Source: Pseudomonas sp. Seg1 (GTDB lineage: Bacteria > Pseudomonadota > Gammaproteobacteria > Pseudomonadales > Pseudomonadaceae). Taken from it: a stretch of DNA of 64,000 nucleotides. How positions within the stretch are numbered: the stretch's first letter is position 1; each line of letters begins with the position of its first letter. Below are positions 55,301 through 64,000 of this stretch, in pieces. The notes below the pieces were generated by a model. The model was not told the origin of the DNA. It ran no database searches and saw nothing but the letters and a program-made list of their open reading frames with translations. Both the position numbers and the translations under genes were made by a program. The stretch is from assembly GCF_018326005.1 (NCBI RefSeq), contig NZ_AP021903.1:1180001-1244000 (forward strand), written 5' to 3'.

Positions 55301-58300
55301 ATGTTGATCCTGCGCGGCGCTCCTGCCCTTTCTGCCTTTCGCCACAGCAAACTCCTTGAGCAACTGAGCCAGAAGGTTCCAGCTGTCAGTGGCCTGTATG
55401 CTGAATTCGCTCACTTCGCCGAAGTCACCGGCGTCCTGACCGGCGACGAACAGCAGGTGCTTGCGCGCCTTCTGAAGTACGGTCCAAGCGTTCCGGTACA
55501 AGAGCCGACCGGTCGTCTGTTCCTGGTGTTGCCACGTTTCGGCACCATCTCGCCATGGTCGAGCAAGGCCAGCGACATCGCTCGCAACTGCGGCCTGAGC
55601 AAGATCCAGCGTCTGGAGCGCGGAATCGCGTTCTACGTAGCCGGCCAGTTCAGCGAAGCCGAAGCCCAGCAGATTGCCGATGTCCTGCATGACCGCATGA
55701 CCCAGATCGTTCTGGCCAACCTCGAGCAGGCCGCCGGTCTGTTCAGCCACGCCGAGCCGAAGCCGCTGACCGCGATCGACATCCTCGGCGGCGGTCGCGC
55801 CGCGCTGGAAAAGGCCAACACCGAGCTGGGCCTGGCCCTGGCCGAAGACGAGATCGACTATCTGGTCAACGCCTTCAACGGTCTCAAGCGCAACCCGCAC
55901 GACATCGAACTGATGATGTTCGCCCAGGCCAACTCCGAGCACTGCCGCCACAAGATCTTCAACGCCAGTTGGGATATTGATGGTGAGAACCAGGAAAAAA
56001 GCCTGTTCGGCATGATCAAGAACACCTACGTGATGCACAGCGAAGGCGTTCTGTCGGCTTATAAGGACAACGCCTCGGTAATCGTCGGCAACGTTGCCGG
56101 CCGTTTCTTCCCGAACCCTGAGACCCGCCAGTACGGTGCGGTGCAGGAGCCGGTGCACATCCTGATGAAGGTTGAAACGCACAACCACCCGACCGCGATT
56201 GCCCCGTTCCCGGGCGCATCTACCGGTTCCGGTGGCGAGATCCGCGACGAAGGTGCTACCGGCCGTGGCGCCAAGCCAAAGGCTGGCCTGACCGGTTTCA
56301 CCGTATCCAACCTGCAAATCCCGGGCTTCGAACAGCCATGGGAAGTGCCGTACGGCAAGCCTGAGCGCATCGTTACCGCGCTGGACATCATGATCGAAGG
56401 TCCGCTGGGCGGCGCCGCGTTCAACAACGAATTCGGTCGTCCGGCCCTGACTGGCTACTTCCGTACCTTCGAACAATCGATCACCACCCCGCACGGTGAC
56501 GAAGTTCGTGGTTACCACAAGCCGATCATGCTGGCTGGCGGCATGGGCAACATCCGCGAAGAGCACGTCAAGAAAGGCGAAATCGTCGTCGGCTCCAAGC
56601 TGATCGTGCTCGGCGGTCCGGCGATGCTCATCGGTCTGGGCGGCGGTGCCGCTTCCTCGATGGCCACCGGTACCAGCTCGGCGGACCTGGACTTCGCTTC
56701 CGTACAGCGTGAAAACCCTGAAATGGAGCGTCGTTGCCAGGAAGTCATCGACCGTTGCTGGCAGCTGGGCGACAAGAACCCGATCAGCTTCATCCACGAC
56801 GTGGGCGCGGGCGGTCTGTCCAACGCCTTCCCGGAACTGGTCAACGACGGCGACCGCGGTGGCCGTTTCGAACTGCGCAACATTCCAAACGACGAGCCGG
56901 GCATGGCCCCGCACGAAATCTGGTCCAACGAATCCCAGGAACGTTACGTTCTGGCGGTTGGCCCGGAAGACTTCGAGCGCTTCCAGGCGATCTGCGAACG
57001 CGAGCGTTGCCCGTTTGCCGTTGTCGGTGAGGCCACCGCCGAACCGCAGCTTACTGTCACGGATAGCCACTTCGGCAACAACCCGGTGGACATGCCACTG
57101 GAAGTGTTGCTGGGCAAGGCGCCACGCATGCACCGTTCGGTGGTGCGTGAAGCCGAACTGGGCGATGACTTCGATCCGTCGAACCTCGACATCACCGAGT
57201 CCATCGAGCGCGTTCTGCATCACCCGGCCGTGGCGAGCAAGAGTTTCCTGATCACCATCGGTGACCGCACCATCACCGGCCTCGTGGCCCGTGACCAAAT
57301 GGTTGGCCCGTGGCAGGTTCCAGTGGCCGACGTTGCTGTCACCGCCACCAGCTTCGACGTCTACACCGGTGAAGCCATGGCAATGGGCGAGCGCACTCCG
57401 CTGGCGCTGCTGGACGCCCCGGCGTCGGGCCGCATGGCCATCGGCGAAACCCTGACCAACATTGCCGCTTCGCGCATCAACAAGATCTCCGACATCAAAC
57501 TGTCGGCGAACTGGATGTCGGCTGCCGGCCACCCGGGCGAAGACGCACGTCTGTACGACACCGTGAAAGCGGTCGGCATGGAACTGTGCCCTGAGCTGGG
57601 TATCACCATTCCGGTGGGCAAGGACTCGATGTCCATGGCCACTCGCTGGAACGACAACGGCGAAGAAAAAACCGTGACCTCGCCGATGTCGCTGATCGTG
57701 ACCGGTTTCGCGCCAGTGGCTGACATCCGTCAGACCCTGACCCCGGAACTGCGCATGGACAAGGGCACCACCGACCTGATCCTGATCGACCTCGGTCGCG
57801 GTCAGAACCGGATGGGCGCCTCGATCCTCGCTCAGGTTCACGGCAAACTCGGCAAGCACGCGCCGGACGTCGATGACGCCGAAGACCTGAAAGCCTTCTT
57901 TGCGGTCATTCAAGGCCTCAACGCCGACGGTCACCTGCTGGCTTACCACGACCGTTCCGACGGTGGTCTGCTGACGTCTGTAGTGGAAATGGCTTTCGCC
58001 GGCCACTGCGGTCTGAGCCTGAACCTGGACAGCGTTGCCGAATCCTCGGCGGAAATCGCCGCGATCCTGTTCAACGAAGAGCTGGGTGCGGTGATTCAGG
58101 TTCGTCAGGACGCCACGCCAGATATCCTCGCGCAATTCAGCGCGGCCGGTCTGGGCGACTGCGTGTCGGTGATCGGTCAGCCGATCAACAATGGCCAGAT
58201 CAACATCACCTTCAACGGTGACACCGTGTTCGAAGGCCAGCGTCGTCTGCTGCAACGTCAGTGGGCCGAGACCAGCTACCAGATCCAGCGTCTGCGCGAC

Positions 58301-59197
58301 AACGCCGACTGCGCCGAGCAAGAGTTCGACGTGTTGCTGGAAGAAGACAATCCGGGCCTGAGCGTCAAGCTGAGCTACGACGTCAACCAGGACATCGCCG
58401 CGCCTTACATCAAGAAAGGCATCCGCCCACAAGTTGCCGTGCTGCGTGAGCAGGGCGTCAACGGTCAGGTGGAGATGGCAGCCGCGTTCGACCGCGCCGG
58501 TTTCAACGCGATCGACGTGCACATGAGCGACATTCTCGCTGGCCGCGTCGACCTGAACGAGTTCAAAGGTCTGGTGGCGTGCGGTGGTTTCTCCTACGGC
58601 GACGTTCTCGGCGCCGGTGAAGGCTGGGCCAAGTCGGCGCTGTTCAACAGCCGCGCCCGCGATGCGTTCCAGGGCTTCTTCGAGCGTAACGACAGCTTCA
58701 CCCTCGGCGTGTGTAACGGTTGCCAGATGATGTCCAACCTGCACGAGCTGATCCCGGGCAGCGAGTTCTGGCCGCACTTCGTGCGTAACCGCTCCGAGCA
58801 GTTCGAAGCGCGCGTGGCGATGGTGCAGATCCAGGAATCGAACTCGATCTTTCTGCAGGGCATGGCCGGTTCGCGTATGCCGATCGCCATTGCTCACGGT
58901 GAAGGTCATGCCGAGTTCTCCAGCGAAGAAGCACTGCTGGAAGCGGATCTGTCGGGTTGCGTGGCGATGCGTTTCGTCGACAACCATGGCAAGGTCACCG
59001 AGCGTTATCCGGCCAACCCGAACGGTTCGCCGCGCGGGATCACTGGTCTCACCAGCCGTGATGGCCGTGTGACGATCATGATGCCGCACCCGGAGCGTGT
59101 GTTCCGTGCGGTGCAGAACTCGTGGCGTTCGGAAGACTGGAACGAGGACGCTCCTTGGATGCGTATGTTCCGTAACGCTCGCGTCTGGGTTAACTAA
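55301..59197 (+). CDS. purL: PurL, phosphoribosylformylglycinamidine synthase
   Basis: Large single-chain FGAM synthase (1298 residues) of purine synthesis. It has the N-terminal PurS-like domain, two AIRS-type synthase halves ([22 protein letters not shown]) and a C-terminal glutaminase with nucleophile cysteine in [10 protein letters not shown]. The start is the ATG at 55301, with a good match to [14 protein letters not shown]. The length and all domains are complete. Confidence 0.98.
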   Translation: MLILRGAPALSAFRHSKLLEQLSQKVPAVSGLYAEFAHFAEVTGVLTGDEQQVLARLLKYGPSVPVQEPTGRLFLVLPRFGTISPWSSKASDIARNCGLSKIQRLERGIAFYVAGQFSEAEAQQIADVLHDRMTQIVLANLEQAAGLFSHAEPKPLTAIDILGGGRAALEKANTELGLALAEDEIDYLVNAFNGLKRNPHDIELMMFAQANSEHCRHKIFNASWDIDGENQEKSLFGMIKNTYVMHSEGVLSAYKDNASVIVGNVAGRFFPNPETRQYGAVQEPVHILMKVETHNHPTAIAPFPGASTGSGGEIRDEGATGRGAKPKAGLTGFTVSNLQIPGFEQPWEVPYGKPERIVTALDIMIEGPLGGAAFNNEFGRPALTGYFRTFEQSITTPHGDEVRGYHKPIMLAGGMGNIREEHVKKGEIVVGSKLIVLGGPAMLIGLGGGAASSMATGTSSADLDFASVQRENPEMERRCQEVIDRCWQLGDKNPISFIHDVGAGGLSNAFPELVNDGDRGGRFELRNIPNDEPGMAPHEIWSNESQERYVLAVGPEDFERFQAICERERCPFAVVGEATAEPQLTVTDSHFGNNPVDMPLEVLLGKAPRMHRSVVREAELGDDFDPSNLDITESIERVLHHPAVASKSFLITIGDRTITGLVARDQMVGPWQVPVADVAVTATSFDVYTGEAMAMGERTPLALLDAPASGRMAIGETLTNIAASRINKISDIKLSANWMSAAGHPGEDARLYDTVKAVGMELCPELGITIPVGKDSMSMATRWNDNGEEKTVTSPMSLIVTGFAPVADIRQTLTPELRMDKGTTDLILIDLGRGQNRMGASILAQVHGKLGKHAPDVDDAEDLKAFFAVIQGLNADGHLLAYHDRSDGGLLTSVVEMAFAGHCGLSLNLDSVAESSAEIAAILFNEELGAVIQVRQDATPDILAQFSAAGLGDCVSVIGQPINNGQINITFNGDTVFEGQRRLLQRQWAETSYQIQRLRDNADCAEQEFDVLLEEDNPGLSVKLSYDVNQDIAAPYIKKGIRPQVAVLREQGVNGQVEMAAAFDRAGFNAIDVHMSDILAGRVDLNEFKGLVACGGFSYGDVLGAGEGWAKSALFNSRARDAFQGFFERNDSFTLGVCNGCQMMSNLHELIPGSEFWPHFVRNRSEQFEARVAMVQIQESNSIFLQGMAGSRMPIAIAHGEGHAEFSSEEALLEADLSGCVAMRFVDNHGKVTERYPANPNGSPRGITGLTSRDGRVTIMMPHPERVFRAVQNSWRSEDWNEDAPWMRMFRNARVWVN

Positions 59198-59202
59198 GCG
59201 TC

Positions 59203-59514
59203 GTGTACAAGCTGGCGTTTTTTGTTCCTGACAGTCATGTCGAGGTGGTCAAAGGCGCTGTGTTCGCTGCGGGTGGTGGGCGGATCGGTGACTATGACCA
59301 CTGTGCTTGGCAGGTGCTTGGCTTGGGCCAGTTTCGACCGTTGGACGGGAGTCAGCCGTTTATTGGGGAGGCGGGGCAGGTTGAGCGGGTTGAGGAATTG
59401 AAGGTTGAGCTTGTTGTTGCGGATGAGTTGATTGTTGCTGTTGTGGCGGCTTTGAAGCTTAGTCATCCGTACGAGACGCCGGCTTATGAGGTGTGGCGGC
59501 TGGAAGATTTCTGA
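59203..59514 (+). CDS. NIF3/YqfO-like single-domain protein
   Basis: 103 residues resembling the insert domain of NIF3/YqfO proteins (CutA/PII-like fold). YKLAFFVPDSHVEVVKGAVFAAGGGRIGDYDHC and LKLSHPYETPAYEV are the family landmarks; parts of them are seen at both ends. The start is GTG, six bases after purL, so it is cotranscribed. It probably binds a metal or nucleotide; the exact role is unknown. Confidence 0.88.
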   Translation: MYKLAFFVPDSHVEVVKGAVFAAGGGRIGDYDHCAWQVLGLGQFRPLDGSQPFIGEAGQVERVEELKVELVVADELIVAVVAALKLSHPYETPAYEVWRLEDF

Positions 59515-59536
59515 TCTTTCTTGCTGCTTAAACAGG

Positions 59537-59571
59537 AAACCCGCAGATGAGTGATTGTCTGCGGGTTTTTT
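59537..59571 (+). terminator. Rho-independent terminator of purL operon
   Basis: AAACCCGCAGA..TCTGCGGGTTTTTT, 11-bp stem. Confidence 0.94.
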
Positions 59572-59606
59572 GTTGTCTGCGATTTGAAGGGCGACTTCAT
59601 TCCACT

Positions 59607-59629
59607 GTGGGAGCTGGCTTGCCAGCGAT
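59607..59629 (+). repeat. Single REP (no partner)
   Basis: GTGGGAGCTGGCTTGCCAGC core without an inverted copy nearby. It opens the repeat-rich region. Confidence 0.85.
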
Positions 59630-59692
59630 GGCGCCCTTATAGGCGACCATGCTCTGGCTGACTGGGTGAATATCCGTTTCTTCGGTTGCTGC

Positions 59693-59915
59693 GGCTGGCG
59701 GTTTCGCCCTTACGGCGACTCACTTTTTTTACAAACGCCTAAAAAAAGTAAGCAAAAAAACGCTTGCCCCAACGTTCGGCCCACTCGCTAAAGCTCGGGG
59801 TTCCTTCGCTCCGGGTTTCATCCGGGGCATCGCCTCCGGTTTGCTTCGCTGCACCTCCTCTCGATGTCCTCCCCGGATGAATCCCTCCACTCAGCCTGCC
59901 GACGGGGCCTGTGGA
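59693..59915. repeat. Repeated intergenic element with A-rich core, no gene
   Basis: CTCACTTTTTTTACAAACGC followed by AAAAAAAGTAAGCAAAAAAA (mirror pattern of T-run and A-run) and a stretch of short GC-rich repeats (CTCCGGG, TTCGCT). I recall such sequence as a common dispersed intergenic element of fluorescent pseudomonads; it carries no credible coding region. Confidence 0.5.
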
Positions 59916-60002
59916 TCAAGATCAAGAGCTGCAGCCGAGCTAACGCTCATCCTGTTGAGTGGTGAGAAGCAGGAGCGAGTAAGTGGCGCTGCTTTGCTTT
60001 TC

Positions 60003-60401
60003 TGTGGGAGCTGGCTTGCCAGCGATGGCGGCCTGACAGCCGACCAGTCTCTATCTGGATGCACACAATCCAATTGTGGGAGTGAGCCTGCTCGCGATAG
60101 CGACCTCACAACCAACCAATCACCCGCAGATGTACCTCAATCCCTGTGGGAGCTGGCTTGCCAGCGATGGCGGCCTGACAGCCGACCAGTCTCTATCTGG
60201 ATGCACACAATCCAATTGTGGGAGTGAGCCTGCTCGCGATAGCGACCTCACAACCAACCAATCACCCGCAGATGTACCTCAATCCCTGTGGGAGCTGGCT
60301 TGCCAGCGATGGCGGCCTGACAGACGACCAGTCTCTATCTGGATGCACGCAATCCAACTGTGGGAGCCAGCCTGCTGGCGATGAGGCCGCCCAGCCACCC
60401 C
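60003..60401 (+). repeat. 142-bp tandem array combining two REP types
   Basis: Units begin at 60003, 60145 and 60287. The first two are identical over 142 bases; the third is partial and diverged (several changes after about 80 bases). Each unit holds one GTGGGAGCTGGCTTGCCAGCGAT and one GTGGGAGTGAGCCTGCTCGCGAT REP core in the same orientation, so this is not a normal REPIN. Open frames across it are repeat artefacts. Confidence 0.92.
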
Positions 60402-60439
60402 ATCACCCAAGGCTGTTTAAAAATGCATCAAATCACCAG

Positions 60440-60742
60440 AACCTTCCCACAAGGTTTTCAGGTTGTCCGTCGGACGTCCGGTCTCTAGTCTTTGGTTGTC
60501 ACCGCAAATCGGTGATCGGGTGTGAGAACCCGGTAAGAGGTTTTAATCAAACGTCAGTAGCACCATAATCGCCGCCAGCTCATTTGCTGCCGGTAATGTT
60601 CTATGGCGGCTGTGTGCGGGCGGACTTCGGTTCGGCCGGGTTGATCTCTTACCGGTTTCTCACTCCGTACATAGCTGCCACCTCTTCGTCGCGTGAGAAA
60701 CGACCAGTGATGGCTTCAATCATTTGATTAGAGATCATTGCA
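60440..60742 (+). ncRNA. Structured leader RNA before the DUF6124 gene, with alternative pairings
   Basis: About 300 bases with strong structure and no gene. Stems: AACCTT/AAGGTT (60440-60456), GTCC-GTC-GGAC (60465-60475), TCACCG/CGGTGA (60499-60515), and a long-range helix joining GTGAGAACCCGGTAAGAG (60522-60539) with CTCTTACCGGTTTCTCAC (60646-60663), 17 of 18 pairs. Inside it GCCGCCA / TGGCGGC form a further stem. TGATCTCT (60642-60649) is also the exact complement of AGAGATCA (60730-60737), the likely ribosome-binding region of the next gene, so two exclusive folds exist. No named RNA class is recognised. Confidence 0.6.
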
Positions 60743-61102
60743 ATGACCAAGCCCGTCCCCGACCCACCCGAAACCACCACCCCACTCGAAGAAGCCCTCC
60801 GCGCCGAAGAGCAAGCCCGAAACCGCGAAGCCATCAAACGCGCCCTCGACTTCTACCTGTGCCCCGAGCCCGCAAAGCCCCGCCGACCGAGCACCATGTT
60901 CATGGTCTGCCCCCAAGTCGACACCGAAAGCCTGCTCGCCCACGCCTGCGAATCGTTAGCCTCGGCAAGCACCGCCGCCAGCAACTTCGCCAATGAGCTA
61001 AGCGGTTCTCAGCGCAGCACGGTATTAGGCATCCAGCAAATCGTCATGCTCGCCGAACTGGCGGTAAACCGTGCGCTGGATCGGGTAGACCCACAAACCT
61101 GA
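60743..61102 (+). CDS. DUF6124-like small protein of pseudomonads
   Basis: 119 residues, starting MTKPVPDPPETTTPLEEAL. LDFYLCPEP, TESLLAHACESLASASTAASNFANELSG and a C-terminal NRALDRV are the pattern I recall for the DUF6124 family, small helical proteins of unknown role found in many copies in Pseudomonas. There is no signal peptide or membrane segment. Its weak ribosome site (AGAG, nine bases before ATG) may be controlled by the structured leader. Confidence 0.75.
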   Translation: MTKPVPDPPETTTPLEEALRAEEQARNREAIKRALDFYLCPEPAKPRRPSTMFMVCPQVDTESLLAHACESLASASTAASNFANELSGSQRSTVLGIQQIVMLAELAVNRALDRVDPQT

Positions 61103-61123
61103 TCCATTGGGGGTATCGAAAAC

Positions 61124-61153
61124 AGGCTCGCCCCATTTGAATAGGGCGAGCCT
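61124..61153 (+). terminator. Hairpin after the DUF6124 gene
   Basis: AGGCTCGCCC and its exact complement form a 10-bp stem 21 bases after the stop. There is no T run, so termination is uncertain. The following 61154-61327 carries a further CTGTCAG-type inverted repeat and then the ribosome site of the next gene. Confidence 0.6.
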
Positions 61154-61327
61154 GCTCAAGCGCACGACTTTGGAAAACTGTCGCTCGCGGCTCAATCGCA
61201 GCTTCAGATGTGACGTTGACCGTTCATCGGAAACACTCGCTGACCTGTAATTTCTGACAGTGGTGCGATTCCGCCAACTCCTGTCTGATAAGCCTTCCAT
61301 CCAAAACTGGTAAGAAGGAACTTAGCT

Positions 61328-61627
61328 ATGTCTGTTGATAAAAATGCTGTGCCTGCAATTACTTCTGTGAAAGACGATCAAGGCTCAGAGATTCCCAACG
61401 GTGGCACCACTACGGCAACTACTGTGCATCTGAGCGGGTCGGCAGTTGCTGGAGAGAATGTTCAAATTTTGGACAGTGTTGTTGTGAAGGGACAAGTAGT
61501 TGCGACTGCTGCCGGACACTGGGCTCTGAGCCTGACGGGTTTGACGCGAGCTCTTCATTCGATTACCGCGAGAGGAGAGGCTGGTTTTTCACCTGCTCGT
61601 ACATTTACTGTTATTGCAGGGAAGTAA
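61328..61627 (+). CDS. Small stand-alone Ig-like domain protein
   Basis: 99 residues. The pattern TTTATTVHLSGSAVAGENVQI..GHWALSLTGLTRALHSITAR..ARTFTVIAGK is that of a single bacterial Ig-like repeat, usually found many times over in large adhesins. Here it stands alone, without signal peptide or anchor. AGAAGGA precedes the ATG at a good distance. GC content is lower than that of the neighbours, which suggests recent gain or a fragment of a larger gene. Its function is unknown. Confidence 0.7.
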   Translation: MSVDKNAVPAITSVKDDQGSEIPNGGTTTATTVHLSGSAVAGENVQILDSVVVKGQVVATAAGHWALSLTGLTRALHSITARGEAGFSPARTFTVIAGK

Positions 61628-61637
61628 CCGATAAAAA

Positions 61638-61663
61638 GCCGCTGTGCCTCATAGCGCAGCGGC
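61638..61663 (-). terminator. Rho-independent terminator of nagE
   Basis: Minus-strand GCCGCTG..CAGCGGC stem followed by five T. It also lies right after the convergent Ig-like gene. Confidence 0.88.
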
Positions 61664-61701
61664 CTTCATTGATCAGTGATTCCGTTGGATTTTGCTGCGG
61701 T

Positions 61702-63417
61702 TTAAACCTTGGCACTGACCTCACTGCGATTGACTAACGCCTCCAGCTCTCCACTCAAACTCGCCGCCTTGTCCCCCACCAGCAAATGCCAGACCCCACC
61801 CTCCAACTGGCTGACACCCTGACAACCCAGCTCTTTCAACTGGGCCTCAGACAAGGCCTTGGCATCTGCCAGCAACAAGCGAATCCGGCTCATCGCAATG
61901 CAGTCCAGTTGCAGCACATTGTCGCTACCACCCAGCGCTTTCAGCCATTGCTGAGCTTCCGACCCCGAGACCACAACCGCCTTCGCTTCTTCGACAACCA
62001 CTACAGGTGCAGCCACAAGCGCCCGGCCCAATGCCGGCATCGCCAGGCGAATCTCATCAGCAATGCTGTCAGCCATCGGTCCGACGACAACCTGCAGACT
62101 GCCGCCCTTGCCCGGGCGTACAACCGCCATCGCACCCAGCGCTTTCAGATCAGCATCCGATGCCTTGTTGCGATCAACCATCTCCAGGCGCAACCGCGTG
62201 GTGCACGCACCGACAGTCACCAGGTTCTCGGCACCGCCCAAGGCTTTGATGTACGCAGCGGCGCGCTCGTTTTCTGTCAGCACAGATTTCTCGGCTGCGG
62301 CCACGTCTTCACGGCCCGGCGTTTTCAGATTGAAACGGCGGATACAGAAGTCGAACACCGCGTAATAGATGACCGCATAAGCCAGCCCCACCGGAATCAC
62401 CAACCAGCCATTGGTCGAGCGGCCCCAGCCCAGGACCATGTCGATAAAACCGCCGGAGAAGGTGAAGCCGAGGTGAATGTTCAGCGCATTGGTAATCGCC
62501 ATCGACAACCCGGTCAGCAGCGCATGCAGCAAATACAACAGCGGCGCCAGAAACATGAAGGCGAATTCGATCGGCTCGGTCACCCCGGTCAAAAACGAAG
62601 TCAAAGCCATCGACAGGAAAATCCCGCCCATCACTTTGCGGCGTTCCGGCAGGGCGTTGCGGTACATCGCCAGACACGCCGCCGGCAGGCCGAAGATCAT
62701 CATCGGGAACATACCGGTCATGAACTGGCCGCCCTTCGGATCGCCAGCGAAGTAGCGCGACAGGTCACCAGTGACCAGTGCGCCGGTGGTTGGATCAGTG
62801 AAGTTGCCGAACACGAACCACGCCATGTTGTTGAGGATGTGGTGCAGGCCAGTGACGATCAGCAAGCGGTTGAACACGCCAAACACGAACGCACCAATGC
62901 TGCCGCTTTCCATCATCAAGGCGCCGAAGCTGTTGATGCCGTGCTGGATCGGCGGCCAGATGTAGCCGAACACCACGCCCAACCCGACCGCAGCGAACCC
63001 GGTGACAATCGGTACAAACCGTCGGCCACCAAAGAACGCCAGGTACTCCGGCAGCTTGATGTCCTTGAAGCGGTTGTACAGCGCGCCGGCCATCAAGCCG
63101 CTGACGATCCCGGCGAGCATGCCCATGTTGATGCTCGCGTCGAGCACCTTGAGGGTGGAGATCATCACCAGATAACCGATCACCCCGGCCAGGCCTGCGG
63201 TGCCGTTGTTGTCCTTGGCGAAACCGACGGCGATGCCGATGGCGAAGATCATTGCCAGGTTGGCGAAGATCACTTGGCCGGCATCGTGGATGATCGCGAT
63301 GTTCAGCAGGTCGGTGTCGCCCAGACGCAGTAGCAGGCCGGCGATCGGCAGGATCGCGATCGGCAGCATCAGCGCACGGCCGAGGCGTTGCAGGCCTTCG
63401 ATGAAGAGTTGGTACAT
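61702..63417 (-). CDS. nagE: NagE, N-acetylglucosamine PTS transporter (EIIC-EIIB plus degenerate EIIB)
   Basis: 571 residues. EIIC membrane domain from residue 1 to about 365 (PIAILPIAGLLLRLGD; GVTEPIEFAFMFLAPLLY), then an EIIB domain with phospho-cysteine in GACTTRLRL near residue 403. A second EIIB-like domain follows (SEAQQWLKALGGSDNVLQLDCIAMSRIRLLL); the position equal to the phospho-cysteine is not Cys in this alignment, so it is probably inactive. It imports and phosphorylates GlcNAc with phosphate from the upstream multidomain PTS protein. Confidence 0.93.
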   Translation of the reverse strand: MYQLFIEGLQRLGRALMLPIAILPIAGLLLRLGDTDLLNIAIIHDAGQVIFANLAMIFAIGIAVGFAKDNNGTAGLAGVIGYLVMISTLKVLDASINMGMLAGIVSGLMAGALYNRFKDIKLPEYLAFFGGRRFVPIVTGFAAVGLGVVFGYIWPPIQHGINSFGALMMESGSIGAFVFGVFNRLLIVTGLHHILNNMAWFVFGNFTDPTTGALVTGDLSRYFAGDPKGGQFMTGMFPMMIFGLPAACLAMYRNALPERRKVMGGIFLSMALTSFLTGVTEPIEFAFMFLAPLLYLLHALLTGLSMAITNALNIHLGFTFSGGFIDMVLGWGRSTNGWLVIPVGLAYAVIYYAVFDFCIRRFNLKTPGREDVAAAEKSVLTENERAAAYIKALGGAENLVTVGACTTRLRLEMVDRNKASDADLKALGAMAVVRPGKGGSLQVVVGPMADSIADEIRLAMPALGRALVAAPVVVVEEAKAVVVSGSEAQQWLKALGGSDNVLQLDCIAMSRIRLLLADAKALSEAQLKELGCQGVSQLEGGVWHLLVGDKAASLSGELEALVNRSEVSAKV

Positions 63418-63453
63418 GGTGGTTCTCCCTGCTCTTTTATAGAGAGCTTTTTG

Positions 63454-64000
63454 TTAGCGCAGAGGCCAATGTTGGTGGCAGGCATGACGCACCGCTGCGG
63501 CGCTGCTCAGCTTGAGCAGGTCGCGGGCGAGGCGTTGGCATTCGGTTTCGTGCAACTGGCGCACGCGATCCTTGATTTCACCGATCTGCACCGGGCTCAC
63601 CGACAGTTCAGTGACGCCGAGGCCGATCAACACCGGCGTCGCCAGCGGATCCGAGGCGAGGGCGCCGCAGACGCCGACCCAACGCTTGTGCACCGCCGCG
63701 CCTTCACAGGTCATGGCGATCAAACGCAGCAGAGCAGGGTGCAGGGCGTCGACGCGGGCGGCCAGACCGGCGTGATCGCGGTCCATGGCCAGGGTGTATT
63801 GCGACAGATCGTTGGTGCCGATGGAGAGGAAGTCGGCATGTTCGGCCAATTGCTCGGCTTGCAGCGCGGCGGCGGGGACTTCGATCATGACGCCGATTTC
63901 CGGGCGTTGACTGATGTTCAGCTCCAGGCATAACGCCTCGACGCGCTGACGGATGTGCAGCAGTTCGTCGACTTCAGTGACCATCGGTAACAGGATGCGG
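63454..64000 (-). CDS. ptsP: Multidomain PTS phosphotransferase, C-terminal part of the enzyme I domain (partial)
   Basis: The last 182 codons only; the gene continues beyond base 64000. The enzyme I C-terminal TIM-barrel is clear: RILLPMVTEVDELLH at the edge, GVMIEVPAAAL, FLSIGTNDLSQYTLAMDRD and the active cysteine region VGVCGALASDP. Next to nagE, it is most likely the EIIA-HPr-EI fusion that feeds NagE in pseudomonads, but the N-terminal domains are outside the window. Confidence 0.88.
   Translation of the reverse strand, partial: RILLPMVTEVDELLHIRQRVEALCLELNISQRPEIGVMIEVPAAALQAEQLAEHADFLSIGTNDLSQYTLAMDRDHAGLAARVDALHPALLRLIAMTCEGAAVHKRWVGVCGALASDPLATPVLIGLGVTELSVSPVQIGEIKDRVRQLHETECQRLARDLLKLSSAAAVRHACHQHWPLR

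Noticed and set aside
55247..59089. Very long open frame antisense to purL
   Set aside because: It is the mirror of purL in a GC-rich genome; it has no recognisable domain, ribosome site or family likeness, while purL is complete.
60003..60401. Possible CRISPR array
   Set aside because: The repeated unit is 142 bases with no unique spacers, and no cas gene is nearby. It is a REP tandem array.
59841..60568. Overlapping small open frames in the tandem repeat region
   Set aside because: They repeat the same translated REP units, lack ribosome sites and have no family likeness.

Overview
The window is a 64 kb stretch of chromosome from a Pseudomonas of the fluorescens complex. The evidence is the intact alginate operon in its Pseudomonas order, the dauBAR and aapJQMP loci, the high GC third-position codon use, and above all the many short palindromic REP/REPIN repeats (cores such as GTGGGAGC..GGCTTGCC..GCGAT) that sit between genes. 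I see no rRNA, tRNA, insertion sequence, prophage or CRISPR array. Most of the window is core genome; the accessory-looking parts are a mqsRA toxin-antitoxin pair (30.7-31.5 kb) and a repeat- and RNA-rich stretch (59.5-61.7 kb).

Layout. 1-13.3 kb, minus strand: the alginate operon algD-alg8-alg44-algK-algE-algG-algX-algL-algI-algJ (algJ runs off the window; algF and algA would lie beyond). It makes GDP-mannuronate, polymerises it under c-di-GMP control, modifies it (epimerisation, acetylation, lyase) and exports it. About 0.8 kb upstream of algD holds a good AlgU-type promoter and a long leader. A REPIN lies in frame inside the algK signal-peptide region. 14.1-18.1 kb: yaaA, a divergent polysaccharide deacetylase and a PIN-PhoH ATPase. 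18.3-19.5 kb: moaC-moaD-moaE (molybdopterin). 19.8-25.2 kb: a cationic amino-acid binding protein, then dauBAR (D-arginine to L-arginine) and rhlB. 25.3-30.6 kb: carboxylesterase, then aapJQMP (general L-amino-acid ABC importer) behind a structured-looking leader. 30.7-33.6 kb: mqsRA with its palindromic operator, then a GntR regulator and an MFS exporter.

33.8-44.7 kb: SnoaL-like protein, GIY-YIG protein, glutathione-transferase-like protein, membrane-anchored glutaredoxin, ndpA, an HU protein, rlmF, valS, a small unknown protein, holC and pepA. 45.0-47.2 kb: lptF-lptG (LPS export permease), divergent from pepA. 47.4-53.4 kb: lepA-lepB-rnc-era-recO-pdxJ, the conserved cluster, but with only a 169-base spacer where other pseudomonads carry a small gene between lepB and rnc. 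53.6-59.5 kb: mltF, purL and a small NIF3/YqfO-like protein. 59.5-61.7 kb: repeats, including a 142-bp tandem array made of two REP types, then a strongly structured RNA leader with two mutually exclusive pairings before a DUF6124-like gene, and a stand-alone Ig-like small protein. 61.7-64 kb: nagE (GlcNAc PTS transporter with a second, degenerate EIIB domain) and the end of the multidomain PTS phosphotransferase gene.

The observations I rate highest are the RNA switch-like leader before the DUF6124 gene, the in-frame REPIN in algK, the dual-REP tandem array, and the aap leader. Functions are assigned from recognisable motifs and remembered family features; no database search was run.
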